From assembly GCA_902776375.1 (NCBI GenBank), contig CACYPV010000013.1:47823-111822 (forward strand): a stretch of 64,000 nucleotides of DNA. Direction: 5' to 3'. Every line of letters starts with the position of its first letter. Position 1 is the stretch's first letter. Both the position numbers and the translations under genes were made by a program. A model generated the notes under the pieces. The model had not been told where the DNA came from, did not search any database, and saw nothing but the letters and a program-made list of their open reading frames with translations. This document shows positions 26,441 to 34,919 of this stretch, piece after piece. This DNA is from an uncultured Ruminococcus sp. GTDB lineage: Bacteria; Bacillota; Clostridia; Oscillospirales; Acutalibacteraceae.

Positions 26441-28243
26441 TTACCAGCGAGTGTTCAACTGCGCCTTTGTTGAAGATTTCTTCTTTGAGGCCTTGCTGTT
26501 AGCCTTGGAGTGCTTTCTGCTGTACATCAGAATGATGAAAGCAGCGATACCGAGCACTGCGGCCGCGAGAAGCATCCAGATCCATACATTGGGTGTTCTC
26601 TTGACCTCCGCTGTGTTGGCGGAAGGAACGATATTAGAGGATTTCTCCAACGCTTTAGCTGTTACCTCGTTTGCCTGAGCGGCAGTTCTTGAAGCAGCAG
26701 CGGCAAATTCGCTGTTGGTCTTGCCGATGGGTGAATACTGTCTGTTTCTTGCGTTTTCGGCTTCCGCTACGGAAGTGGATTCCTCGGTGGAGAGAACCGC
26801 CTTGGCATCCTCGGTCGCCTCTTCAACAACGTCCTCCACGACGATATCTCCGGCGGATTCCTCGATGACCTCACCTGTAACGTCGCCGATCATTTCATCG
26901 GAACCTTCCTCGACGATCTCCTCGGTAGCCGATTCTTCACCGACTGCCTCCTCCTCGGGTTTTGAAGCCTCTACAGCGTCGTCGCTGAAAAGGATCTCGT
27001 AGGTGTTGGCGTCCATAAGGCCGGTCGCATCGATGCCGTTAGCAAGCTGGAAGCTTGTGATAGCGTCGGTAGTGTTGTCGCCGAAGTAGCCTGTAGCCTC
27101 AAGGCCGAAATAACCAAGTTCAACAAGCTTTGACTGAACGGTAGCTACGCTGTCGCTGAAATCGCCAAGCTGAACAACGAGCAGGGTGTTCTCGTACTCA
27201 TCATCGGAATCATCGGAATCATCGGAATCATCGGTCTCTTCAACCGCAGGAACAGTTTCTTCTGTCTGCTCGGTCTCGGGCTCCGTTGTTTCCTCGGTCT
27301 GTTCAACTTCTTCTGTTTGGCTTGCAACGGGCTTCTCTTCCTCTTCCTTCTTAGCATAAGGAGCGTTATCGGAGTAGAGAATCAAGCGGTCGGTGCCAGC
27401 GATGCCGTCAACGGTCAAGCCGGCGTTCTTCTGGAACGCTCTGAAAGCCTCGTCGGTCTTGTCGCCGAATACGCCGTCGATGCCGCCGTCATAGTAACCA
27501 AGCTCGGCAAGACGGTTCTGGATCTTGATGACCTCGTCGTCGGATGAACCCTTTTTCCAGCTTGTAGGCTTGCTCTTTGTCGAAGTTGAAGAGCTGCCTG
27601 AGCTTTTTGAGCTTGATGAGCCGGATGAGCTTGAGGTGTTAGAGGGTGTTGTGCTTGAGTGACCCTTAGAGTCGAAGTAATAGGTAGTACCGTCGATGGT
27701 TCTCGAGGTGCTGACTATATACTCACCGTTTTCATAGTAGTAATAGTTGCCGTTGAAGGATTCCCAGCCGGTGTCGGGATAGGAAACAGCGGTAAGCTTG
27801 AACCAGCAATCCCAGTTGTTGTAACCGTTTTCGCCGATAGCCTGGTAGCGTACGCCCCATTCACTGCCTCTTGCGTCGACCTCCATGCCGTCCTCGATGT
27901 ACACGCCCGCATGGTTAGGACGGGAAAGTCCCAGTCCGTGCACTCTGGGGATACCGTTGCTGACATAGCCCCATTCTCTGCCGTTGGCTTTTGCGTCTGC
28001 AAGCAGCTCAACACGGCTGCCGCCGCAGTACATCCAAATAAGACCGGTGCAGTCTACGCCGCCGGGCTCTGTGCCGCCCCAAACGTAATCCCAACCTTCG
28101 TAGTACGCGTTGAGCGCGTGTTCTGCAAGTCCCGCGCCCGTGCCGGAAGCGCCCGCGGAAACGCCGCCTCCGCCGCATACGCAGACGCCGGCGATCGTCA
28201 CTGTGCTAAGCGCAATGGCAAACACTTTTTTTATCTTGTTCAT
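26441..28243 (-). CDS. Cell-wall hydrolase: NlpC/P60-like domain, wall-binding repeat, two peptidoglycan-binding domains, C-terminal anchor
   Basis: NlpC/P60 enzymes cut peptidoglycan stem peptides. After a signal peptide, the catalytic domain has WGGTEPGGVDCTGLIW (Cys in DCTG rather than the usual DCSG) and SRPNHAGVYI with the His. Next comes a Tyr-rich wall-binding repeat (YYYYENGEYI), a Ser-rich linker, a peptidoglycan-binding domain (KIQNRLAELGYYDGGIDGVF), and an acidic linker with Asp-Asp-Ser repeats. A second such domain (VQSKLVELGYFG), a long Glu-rich stretch, one membrane span at about 555-575 and a basic tail complete it. ATG 28243 follows GGAGG at ideal spacing; the frame opens earlier at a TTG. 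A consensus promoter and a WalR-like box lie upstream. Confidence 0.9.
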   Translation of the reverse strand: MNKIKKVFAIALSTVTIAGVCVCGGGGVSAGASGTGAGLAEHALNAYYEGWDYVWGGTEPGGVDCTGLIWMYCGGSRVELLADAKANGREWGYVSNGIPRVHGLGLSRPNHAGVYIEDGMEVDARGSEWGVRYQAIGENGYNNWDCWFKLTAVSYPDTGWESFNGNYYYYENGEYIVSTSRTIDGTTYYFDSKGHSSTTPSNTSSSSGSSSSKSSGSSSTSTKSKPTSWKKGSSDDEVIKIQNRLAELGYYDGGIDGVFGDKTDEAFRAFQKNAGLTVDGIAGTDRLILYSDNAPYAKKEEEEKPVASQTEEVEQTEETTEPETEQTEETVPAVEETDDSDDSDDSDDEYENTLLVVQLGDFSDSVATVQSKLVELGYFGLEATGYFGDNTTDAITSFQLANGIDATGLMDANTYEILFSDDAVEASKPEEEAVGEESATEEIVEEGSDEMIGDVTGEVIEESAGDIVVEDVVEEATEDAKAVLSTEESTSVAEAENARNRQYSPIGKTNSEFAAAASRTAAQANEVTAKALEKSSNIVPSANTAEVKRTPNVWIWMLLAAAVLGIAAFIILMYSRKHSKANSKASKKKSSTKAQLNTRW

Positions 28244-28317
28244 GTCGTCTACCTCCAATTCAGAACAAGTATTTCTGTTAATTTTGTAACCGAATAATTA
28301 CAGCAGGAAACTTTTTA

Positions 28318-28334
28318 TTAACAAATTTGTAACA
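28318..28334 (-). promoter_or_regulatory. WalR-like box at the NlpC/P60 promoter
   Basis: The minus strand reads TGTTAC-N5-TGTTAA, a full match to the Bacillus subtilis WalR consensus TGT[A/T]A[A/T/C]-N5-TGT[A/T]A[A/T/C]. It lies directly after the -10. WalR controls wall hydrolases in Bacillus. Presence of WalRK in this organism is not shown here. Confidence 0.5.
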
Positions 28335-28363
28335 ATTATAGCATCTCATTTACGAAAAATCAA
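28335..28363 (-). promoter_or_regulatory. Promoter of the NlpC/P60 gene
   Basis: TTGATT, 17 bases, TATAAT on the minus strand; about 90 bases of leader before the start codon. Confidence 0.75.
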
Positions 28364-28643
28364 CCCCTTACAGGATATTTTTTTCATTTCAGGGTATTTT
28401 CAGTCAATTTGTTCAAGTATTATTTCCGAGCAGGAATTATTTTAAGACAATTGGTTACAGATTCGTAAGATTTTGTAACATTCAGTCCGCAAATCCTGTC
28501 ATTAGCGCGTATTTTTCGGTCGAAAACGGTTTCTATATACAATATATAGGGGAGTGGTTACAACGCAAAACCTTTTGCTTTGCTATTTTGAAAAATGCGA
28601 AAAAGCGAAAAATGCGAAAAATTAAAAAATATTAAAAAACCGA

Positions 28644-28672
28644 TTGAAACGCGTAGGCTTTTATAGTATAAT
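28644..28672 (+). promoter_or_regulatory. Promoter of the BspA-like lipoprotein gene
   Basis: TTGAAA, 17 bases, TATAAT. Predicted leader about 187 nt. Confidence 0.75.
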
Positions 28673-28757
28673 ATTCATAATTGGGGTTTGATTCGGGTCG
28701 ATTTGCCCTAGATCCGCCTATCTGTTTTGCAAAACCAAAAAAATCACACAAAAATAA

Positions 28758-28842
28758 GATAACACGATAAACTCCGCGGCAAAACGGGAAGGGCGACTAA
28801 GCGCGCGAACGGCGGTAAGCTCCAAAACTCAGTCGTGTTATC
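28758..28842 (+). ncRNA. Structured leader RNA of unknown class
   Basis: A perfect 10-bp stem (GATAACACGA with TCGTGTTATC) closes a 65-nt GC-rich interior containing CTCCGCGG, CGGGAAGGGCG and GCGGTAAGCTCC, inside the 5' leader of the lipoprotein gene. It ends 13 bases before the GAAAGGAAAG ribosome site. I tried the common riboswitch consensus patterns I know and none fitted. Confidence 0.4.
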
Positions 28843-28865
28843 AAAAACCGAAAGGAAAGTTTGAT

Positions 28866-29627
28866 ATGAAAAGCATGAAAAGAATCATTTGTTCGGCTCT
28901 GGCGCTCGTTATGTGCGCCGGCGTAGCCGTCGCAGCTTCGGGCTGCGGCTGTCAGAAGGACTCAAAAAAGACCTCAGCGTCTGCCGCGAACGGCAATAAC
29001 CAACCCGGCTACAAGATCGAGCCTACAAATCCCGACTTTGTGGAAAACGGCTTCGGCTTCTACAGACTGAATGACAACGAGGTCATTCTGACCCAGTACA
29101 ACGGCAAAGACAAGAACATCACCATCCCCGAGACCGCTCAGGGCGCAAAGGTTTGCGTTATCGGCTCAAACGTCTTCCAGAACAATAATCTTGAAACCGT
29201 AACTATCCCCCAGGGCGTCACCGAGATCCAGAAATACTCTTTCTCGGGCTGTCAGAACCTTAAAGAGATCAACATTCCCGAAGGCGTAAAGACCATCGGC
29301 AACAACGCTTTTTGGAACTGCAGAAACCTTACTAAGATCACTCTGCCCTCGACCATCAAAAAAATGGGCTGGAACGCGTTTTCCGCTACCGGCATCAAGT
29401 CGATCGAGCTTCCCGAGAGCGACGTTCTGTCAAGCATCGACGACAAGGTGTTCTTCCAGTGCTTCGACCTGAGCGAGGTCACCATCCCGCTCAACATCAC
29501 CAAGATCGCGGACTCCGCTTTTGAGGACTGCTCTCCCGAGCTCACCATCAAGGCGTACACCGGCTCCTACGGAGTATCCTTCGCCAAGGCACACAACTAC
29601 AAGCTTGTTGAAATGAAGAGAAAATAA
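28866..29627 (+). CDS. Lipoprotein with BspA-type leucine-rich repeats
   Basis: Lipobox near residue 27 (VAASGC). After a Ser/Asn linker come about five BspA-type LRR units, each like LETVTIPQGVTEIQKYSFSG. Such repeats usually mediate binding at the cell surface. ATG 28866 follows GAAAGGAAAG. It sits 39 bases before adhE, with no clear terminator between, so read-through to adhE is possible. Confidence 0.85.
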   Translation: MKSMKRIICSALALVMCAGVAVAASGCGCQKDSKKTSASAANGNNQPGYKIEPTNPDFVENGFGFYRLNDNEVILTQYNGKDKNITIPETAQGAKVCVIGSNVFQNNNLETVTIPQGVTEIQKYSFSGCQNLKEINIPEGVKTIGNNAFWNCRNLTKITLPSTIKKMGWNAFSATGIKSIELPESDVLSSIDDKVFFQCFDLSEVTIPLNITKIADSAFEDCSPELTIKAYTGSYGVSFAKAHNYKLVEMKRK

Positions 29628-29666
29628 GCTTTCCGCACACAGCGGTAATATAAAGAGGTAGATTTT

Positions 29667-32288
29667 ATGAGCAACAAAGAATATCCCATCGTGGACAACG
29701 CCGAGAGCTTTGCTGCGGCGCTGGGCGCAGTAAGAGAAGCGCAAAAGACGTTTTCGACCTTCACGCAGGAGCAGGTGGACAAGATCTTCCTTGCCGCCTC
29801 GACAGCAGCGTGCCGCGCGAGGATCCCGCTGGCAAAAATGGCGGTCGAGGAAACCGGCATGGGCATTGTTGAGGACAAGGTGATAAAGAACCACTTTGCC
29901 TCCGAGTACATCTACAACGCCTACAAGGACGCAAAGACCTGCGGCGTTATTGAGGAAAACAAGGTGTTCGGCACGGTAAAGATCGCCGAGCCCATCGGCG
30001 TTATCGCCGCTGTTATCCCCACGACCAACCCCACCTCCACCGCGATCTTCAAGGCGCTGCTGTGCCTTAAGACCCGCAACGGGATCATCATCAGCCCCCA
30101 TCCCCGCGCCAAGAAGAGCACTATCGCCGCGGCAAAGATCGTTTTGGAAGCGGCTGTCAAGGCGGGCGCTCCCGAGGGCATCATCCGTTGGATCGACGTT
30201 CCCTCGCTTGAGCTCACCAACATGCTGATGCAGGAGGCTGACTGCATACTTGCCACCGGCGGCCCCGGAATGGTAAAGGCGGCGTATTCCAGCGGCAAGC
30301 CCGCTTTGGGCGTTGGCGCAGGCAACACCCCCGCCATCATCGACAAGAGCGCCGACATCCTGCTCGCGGTCAACTCGATTATCCACTCCAAGACCTTCGA
30401 CAACGGCATGATCTGCGCGTCGGAGCAGAGCGTTATTGTGGACGAGAGCATTTACGACGCGGTAAAGGCTGAATTTGCCGCGCGCGGCTGCTACTTCCTG
30501 AAGGACGACGAGATCGACAAGGTGCGCAAGACTATCATCATCAACGGCGCGCTGAACGCGAAGATCGTAGGTCAGAAGCCCGTTACCATCGCCAAGCTGG
30601 CGGGCGTGACGGTGCCTGAAGCCACCAAGATACTCATCGGCGAGGTCGAGTCCGTGGATATCACCGAGGAATTCGCTCACGAAAAACTCAGCCCCGTGCT
30701 CGCAATGTACAGATCCGTAAGCTTTGATGACGCTATAGCAAAGGCGGAGCGTCTTATCGCGGACGGCGGCTACGGCCACACCTCATCAATCTACCTCGAC
30801 GCCGTTAACGAAACGGCTAAAATAGATCAATTCGCGGCAAAAATGAAGACCTGCCGCATACTTGTCAACACCCCGTCCTCTCACGGCGGAATCGGCGACC
30901 TTTACAACTTCAACCTCGCGCCCTCGCTTACCCTCGGCTGCGGCTCATGGGGCGGCAACTCGGTGAGCGAGAACGTCGGAGTAAAGCACCTGCTGAACAT
31001 AAAAACCGTTGCCGAGAGGAGAGAGAACATGCTTTGGTTCAGAGCGCCCGAGAAGGTTTACATAAAGAAGGGCTGCATGCCTGTTGCCATGCAGGAGCTT
31101 AAAGACGTTATGGGCAAAAAACGCGCCTTCCTTGTTACCGACTCGTTCCTGTACAAAAACGGCTATTCAAAGCCGGTCACCGATAAGCTTGACGAAATGG
31201 GCATCGCCTACACGGTGTTCTCGGACGTTGAGCCCGACCCGTCGCTGCTTTCGGCTCAGAAAGGAGCCGAGGCTATGCGCAGTTTTGAGCCCGACGTTAT
31301 AATCGCGCTGGGCGGCGGCTCCGCAATGGACGCCGCGAAGATAATGTGGGTGCTGTACGAGCATCCCGATGTGGACTTCCAAGACATGGCTATGCGCTTC
31401 TCAGATATCCGCAAGCGCATCTACACCTTCCCCAAGATGGGCGAAAAGGCGTATTTCATCGCCATCCCCACCTCCTCGGGCACAGGCTCCGAGGTTACCC
31501 CCTTCGCGGTCATCACCGATCAGGAGACGGGTATCAAATATCCGCTCGCCGACTATGAGCTCATGCCGAACATGGCTATCGTCGACGCTGACTTCATGAT
31601 GAGCGGCCCCAAGGGTCTGACCTCCGCCTCGGGTATCGACGCGGTATCGCACGCGCTGGAGGCTTACGCCTCGGTAATGGCGACCGACTTCACCGACGGC
31701 TTGGCGCTCAAGGCGCTCAAGGTCATCTTTGAGTACCTGCCCGCCTGCTACGAGAACGGACAGAACGAGCCAGTAGCCCGCGAAAAGGTAGCGCACGCCG
31801 CCACAATGGCGGGTATGGCGTTCGCAAACGCCTTCCTCGGCGTTTGCCACAGCATGGCTCACAAGCTGGGAGCGTTCCACCACATCGCCCACGGCGTTGC
31901 AAACGCGCTGATGCTGGAGCAGGTGATCCGCTTCAACAGCTCTGAGGTCCCCACAAAGATGGGCACCTTCCCGCAGTACGATCATCCGCACACCCTCGCG
32001 CGCTACGCAGAGATCGCGCAGTTCCTCGGCTTTGCCGGCAAGGACGACCAAGAGAGCGTTGAAAATCTTATCGACAGCATAAACGAGCTTAAGGCGAAGA
32101 TAGGCATTAAAGAAAAGATAGCCGACTACGGCGTGAGCGAGGAAGACTTCCTGAGCACACTGGACGAGATGACCGAGCAGGCGTTCGACGACCAGTGCAC
32201 AGGCGCAAACCCGCGCTATCCGCTTATGAGCGAGATCAAGCAGATGTACCTCAACGCCTACTACGGCAACAACAAAAACGCAGTTTAA
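29667..32288 (+). CDS. adhE: Bifunctional aldehyde-alcohol dehydrogenase
   Basis: Reduces acetyl-CoA to acetaldehyde and then ethanol, regenerating NAD+ in fermentation. The N-terminal aldehyde dehydrogenase (about 1-440) shows PTTNPTSTAIFKAL, GVGAGNTPAII and the catalytic Cys in FDNGMICASEQS. The C-terminal iron alcohol dehydrogenase (about 455-873) shows ALGGGSAMDAAK, IPTSSGTGSEVTPFAVIT and the metal ligands in LGVCHSMAHKLGAFHHIAHG. Full length at 873 residues. AAAGAGGT precedes the ATG. A kinase gene follows 12 bases after the stop. Confidence 0.98.
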   Translation: MSNKEYPIVDNAESFAAALGAVREAQKTFSTFTQEQVDKIFLAASTAACRARIPLAKMAVEETGMGIVEDKVIKNHFASEYIYNAYKDAKTCGVIEENKVFGTVKIAEPIGVIAAVIPTTNPTSTAIFKALLCLKTRNGIIISPHPRAKKSTIAAAKIVLEAAVKAGAPEGIIRWIDVPSLELTNMLMQEADCILATGGPGMVKAAYSSGKPALGVGAGNTPAIIDKSADILLAVNSIIHSKTFDNGMICASEQSVIVDESIYDAVKAEFAARGCYFLKDDEIDKVRKTIIINGALNAKIVGQKPVTIAKLAGVTVPEATKILIGEVESVDITEEFAHEKLSPVLAMYRSVSFDDAIAKAERLIADGGYGHTSSIYLDAVNETAKIDQFAAKMKTCRILVNTPSSHGGIGDLYNFNLAPSLTLGCGSWGGNSVSENVGVKHLLNIKTVAERRENMLWFRAPEKVYIKKGCMPVAMQELKDVMGKKRAFLVTDSFLYKNGYSKPVTDKLDEMGIAYTVFSDVEPDPSLLSAQKGAEAMRSFEPDVIIALGGGSAMDAAKIMWVLYEHPDVDFQDMAMRFSDIRKRIYTFPKMGEKAYFIAIPTSSGTGSEVTPFAVITDQETGIKYPLADYELMPNMAIVDADFMMSGPKGLTSASGIDAVSHALEAYASVMATDFTDGLALKALKVIFEYLPACYENGQNEPVAREKVAHAATMAGMAFANAFLGVCHSMAHKLGAFHHIAHGVANALMLEQVIRFNSSEVPTKMGTFPQYDHPHTLARYAEIAQFLGFAGKDDQESVENLIDSINELKAKIGIKEKIADYGVSEEDFLSTLDEMTEQAFDDQCTGANPRYPLMSEIKQMYLNAYYGNNKNAV

Positions 32289-32300
32289 AGGGGGAGCAAC

Positions 32301-33050
32301 ATGAAACTCGACAATGTTATAGCTGAAAGAACGCATAAAAAAATATACCGCGACGGCGACCTGTGCGCCAAGGTTTTTGACGAATCCTTCCCCAAATCCG
32401 ACATCCTTAACGAGGCGCTGAATCAGGCGCGCGTTGAGGAAACGGGGCTGAACATTCCCAAGATAGAAGAAGTAACCAAGATCGACGGCAAGTGGGCTAT
32501 CATCTCGGACTACATCGAGGGCAAAACGCTCAGCAAGCTTATGAAGGAAAACCCGGAAAAAATCGATGAATACATGAACCTGTTCGTCGATGTTCAGCTA
32601 AAGATACTCGGCAAAAAGTGCCCCCTGCTGAAACGTCTTAAGGACAAAATGCAGGACAAGATCAGCCAAGCCGATCTTGACGCCACCACCAGATACGAGC
32701 TGCACACCCGCCTTGCGAGCATGAAGACCCACAACAAGGTTTGCCACGGCGACTTCTGCCCCAGCAACGTCATCATCACGCCCGACGGCACGCCCTACGT
32801 GATCGACTGGTCGCACGCCACTCAGGGCAACGGCGCTGCCGACGCGGCGAGAACATACCTGACCTTTGTGCTTGACGGCGAGCCCGAGCTTGCGGAAAAG
32901 TACCTTAAGCTCTACTGCTTCAAGAGCGACACCGCGCGCCAGTACATCAACAACTGGATGCCGATAGTCGCCGCCTCGCAGTCCGTAAAGGGCAAGCCCG
33001 AGGAGCGCGACCTGCTGCTCAGCTGGGCAAGCGTGTGCGATTATCAATAA
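32301..33050 (+). CDS. Aminoglycoside phosphotransferase/choline kinase-fold kinase, substrate unknown
   Basis: A 249-residue protein of the APH kinase superfamily. Brenner-type catalytic loop VCHGDFCPSNVII and metal-binding YVIDWSHA are clear; the N-terminal ATP lobe has AIISDYIEGKTLS. It resembles the small kinase family often found by adhE in Clostridia, so the substrate is likely a metabolite rather than an antibiotic. GGGGGAG precedes the ATG, 12 bases after adhE; a strong terminator follows, so adhE and this gene form an operon. Confidence 0.85.
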   Translation: MKLDNVIAERTHKKIYRDGDLCAKVFDESFPKSDILNEALNQARVEETGLNIPKIEEVTKIDGKWAIISDYIEGKTLSKLMKENPEKIDEYMNLFVDVQLKILGKKCPLLKRLKDKMQDKISQADLDATTRYELHTRLASMKTHNKVCHGDFCPSNVIITPDGTPYVIDWSHATQGNGAADAARTYLTFVLDGEPELAEKYLKLYCFKSDTARQYINNWMPIVAASQSVKGKPEERDLLLSWASVCDYQ

Positions 33051-33070
33051 ACGCTGATTATAAAAGAATG

Positions 33071-33103
33071 GACGGTACCGCGATTTGCGGTACCGTCTTT
33101 TGT
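33071..33103 (+). terminator. Terminator of the adhE operon
   Basis: GACGGTACCGC pairs with GCGGTACCGTC, followed by TTTTG. Confidence 0.9.
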
Positions 33104-33107
33104 ATTA

Positions 33108-34541
33108 CTATCCGTTCAAATGTAAAATATTTATCAGCAGCAGACCGCTGAGTCCGTAATAGGTCACCACCGCCACAAGGTCGTTTATAGTGGTGATGAG
33201 CGGGCCGGAGGCGACTGCCGGGTCTACCTTGATCTTTTTGAAAAACAGCGGGATAAGCGTGCCTACGGTGCTTGATATTACCATTGCGAGCACCAGCGAA
33301 ACGCCGATACAGCCCGACACCGCGAACGAGAACATGACGTCCTTCTGCTTTATCAGGAAGATGTAAAGCCCGACGAGCACAACGGATATACCGCCGAGCA
33401 GCAAGCCGTTGAAAAAGCCGACTCGGCTCTCCTTTACCACCAAATGGAACTTTTGCCCGAAGGTGAGGTTTTCGTCGGTCAGCACGCGGATAGTCACGGC
33501 CAGCGACTGGGTGCCGACGTTACCCGCCATGTCGAGGATGAGCGACTGGAACGCCATTATCATGGTGAGCTGCGCCACCACGCTTTCGAACACGCCGACG
33601 ACCGAGGACACCAAAATGCCCAGCGCCAACAGCGCGAGCAGCCACGGAAGGCGCTTTTTCATGCTTTGCAGCAGCGGTTCCTTTAAGTCTTCCTCGGCGA
33701 TAAGACCTGCCAACTTTGCGTAGTCCTCGCCCATCTCCTCGTCGACGACCTCGACGATGCTTTGAGAGGTTATGATGCCCAAAAAGCGGTTGCCGTTGTC
33801 GAGCACGGGAATGAACGCCTCGGAATAATCCTTCAATTTTTCAAGACAGTCGTCGATGCTCTCGTGCGCGTACACATACGGGAACGACGTGAGTATAAGG
33901 TCGTCGAGCGGCGTGGTCTTCTTTGCGGTTATAAGGTCGCGAAGCTCGATTGCGCCGTAAAACTCGTCATCCTCGTCGACGACGAACACCGTAGCGATGT
34001 TGTCGTTTTCCTCAGCCTGCATTTTGAGCTCGGACATAGCCTCGGGAATGCTGAGGTTTTCGCGTATGACTATGCAGTCGGTGGTCATCTTGCTGCCTAT
34101 CTCGTCCTCGTCAAAGGACGCGAGCATGCGGACGTCGCGCTTGACGTCTGCCGGAAGCGACTCGATTATCAGCTCGCGCTTCTGCTTTTCGACCGTGTGC
34201 AGCACATTTGCCGCCGTGTCGGTATCAAGCTCCTCCACCACGGCGGAGGCTTTTTTTACGTCGAGCTCGTTGAAGTATGCCGCCGCCTCGTCTTCCTCAA
34301 GGTGTTCCATCGCCTCGGCAAGCATTGAGGCGGAACAAAAGCGATAGAGCTTTTTGCGCTCTTGCACCGTCAGCGAATCCATAGCCTGCGCTATGTCGTT
34401 GCCGTGGTAGTCCTCGAGCTTTTTCTGCGCCGCCTTTGGCGAATAATTGCCGCGGATAACGCTTATTATCTCGCTTTCGTAGTCGGGTCTTACGGCTACT
34501 GCCTCTTCCCCGACTGCCGTTGTATTGATTTCCTTATTCAA
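33108..34541 (-). CDS. mgtE: Magnesium transporter MgtE
   Basis: Mg2+ channel gated by its own cytoplasmic domain. Order: MgtE N domain (about 20-150); two CBS domains (about 155-280, with TDCIVIRENLSIPEAM and ILTSFPYVYAHESIDDCLE); connecting helix; five membrane spans with pore segments such as AGNVGTQSLAVTIR. The start is a TTG at 34541 with AGGAGGGAG at ideal spacing; no ATG upstream is plausible. Its promoter and a long leader ending in a terminator hairpin suggest control by premature termination. Confidence 0.95.
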   Translation of the reverse strand: MNKEINTTAVGEEAVAVRPDYESEIISVIRGNYSPKAAQKKLEDYHGNDIAQAMDSLTVQERKKLYRFCSASMLAEAMEHLEEDEAAAYFNELDVKKASAVVEELDTDTAANVLHTVEKQKRELIIESLPADVKRDVRMLASFDEDEIGSKMTTDCIVIRENLSIPEAMSELKMQAEENDNIATVFVVDEDDEFYGAIELRDLITAKKTTPLDDLILTSFPYVYAHESIDDCLEKLKDYSEAFIPVLDNGNRFLGIITSQSIVEVVDEEMGEDYAKLAGLIAEEDLKEPLLQSMKKRLPWLLALLALGILVSSVVGVFESVVAQLTMIMAFQSLILDMAGNVGTQSLAVTIRVLTDENLTFGQKFHLVVKESRVGFFNGLLLGGISVVLVGLYIFLIKQKDVMFSFAVSGCIGVSLVLAMVISSTVGTLIPLFFKKIKVDPAVASGPLITTINDLVAVVTYYGLSGLLLINILHLNG

Positions 34542-34593
34542 ATTTCTCCCTCCTGATCATTTTTTATTTGATAGAAAGGGGCTTTTAAGGCGC

Positions 34594-34624
34594 AAAAATC
34601 CCCATGTGACGGAACCACACGGGG
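34594..34624 (-). terminator. Intrinsic terminator in the mgtE leader
   Basis: Minus strand: CCCCGTGTG pairs with CACATGGGG (one wobble), followed by ATTTTTG. It lies between the promoter and the mgtE start, as expected of an attenuator. Confidence 0.75.
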
Positions 34625-34828
34625 ACGGACAGCAAAAATCAAGGTAAGCTACTGATACCCGATAAAAAACAGACAGATTTTGCGGTCTATTTTTTATCAG
34701 AGATCAGCATAAGAACGCAACGCGCGGCAACTCCACGCCTGCCCATACCGTGAAATATATACCGTCCACGCCCGCCGGGCCCGTAACTATCGCCGTTTGT
34801 CACATTCCTCACCTCACTTGTTTTCTTG
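34625..34828 (-). promoter_or_regulatory. mgtE leader, possible M-box (ykoK) magnesium riboswitch
   Basis: The leader starts with GTGAGGTGAGG, close to the M-box opening GUUAGGUGAGG. It continues with ACAAAC, GATAGTTACGGGCCC and TATGGGCAGGC, which recall the conserved M-box segments before and after its internal hairpin. Position (upstream of mgtE) and a following terminator also fit. Much of the remaining consensus is not clear, and a repeat-derived hairpin (34664-34702) is embedded, so the class is uncertain. Confidence 0.45.
34664..34702. repeat. Repeat-derived hairpin in the mgtE leader
   Basis: GATAAAAAACAGAC pairs with GTCTATTTTTTATC around a 10-base loop. The half TTTGCGGTCTATTTT also occurs in the palindromic element at 48464-48588. 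Confidence 0.6.
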
Positions 34829-34836
34829 GTAATAAC

Positions 34837-34865
34837 AGTATATCACACCGCGCTTTGAATGTCAA
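34837..34865 (-). promoter_or_regulatory. Promoter of mgtE
   Basis: TTGACA, 17 bases, TATACT on the minus strand; start site predicted near 34830, giving a leader of about 290 nt. Confidence 0.8.
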
Positions 34866-34880
34866 TTACAAGCGCATAAA

Positions 34881-34906
34881 CGGCGCGAAGCAAAAACCCC
34901 GCGCCG
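34881..34906 (-). terminator. Hairpin after the YhgE-like gene
   Basis: CGGCGCG and CGCGCCG pair around a 12-base loop. The T run is better on the plus strand, so activity as a minus-strand terminator is uncertain. Confidence 0.4.
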
Positions 34907-34919
34907 CTTTTTTGATATC

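Noticed and set aside
28364-28640. c-di-AMP riboswitch upstream of the NlpC/P60 gene
   Set aside because: Expected by family, but the conserved segments are absent; the promoter found leaves only about 90 nt of leader.
29430-30779. 449-codon minus-strand frame antisense to adhE
   Set aside because: Shadow frame; AdhE is full length on the plus strand.
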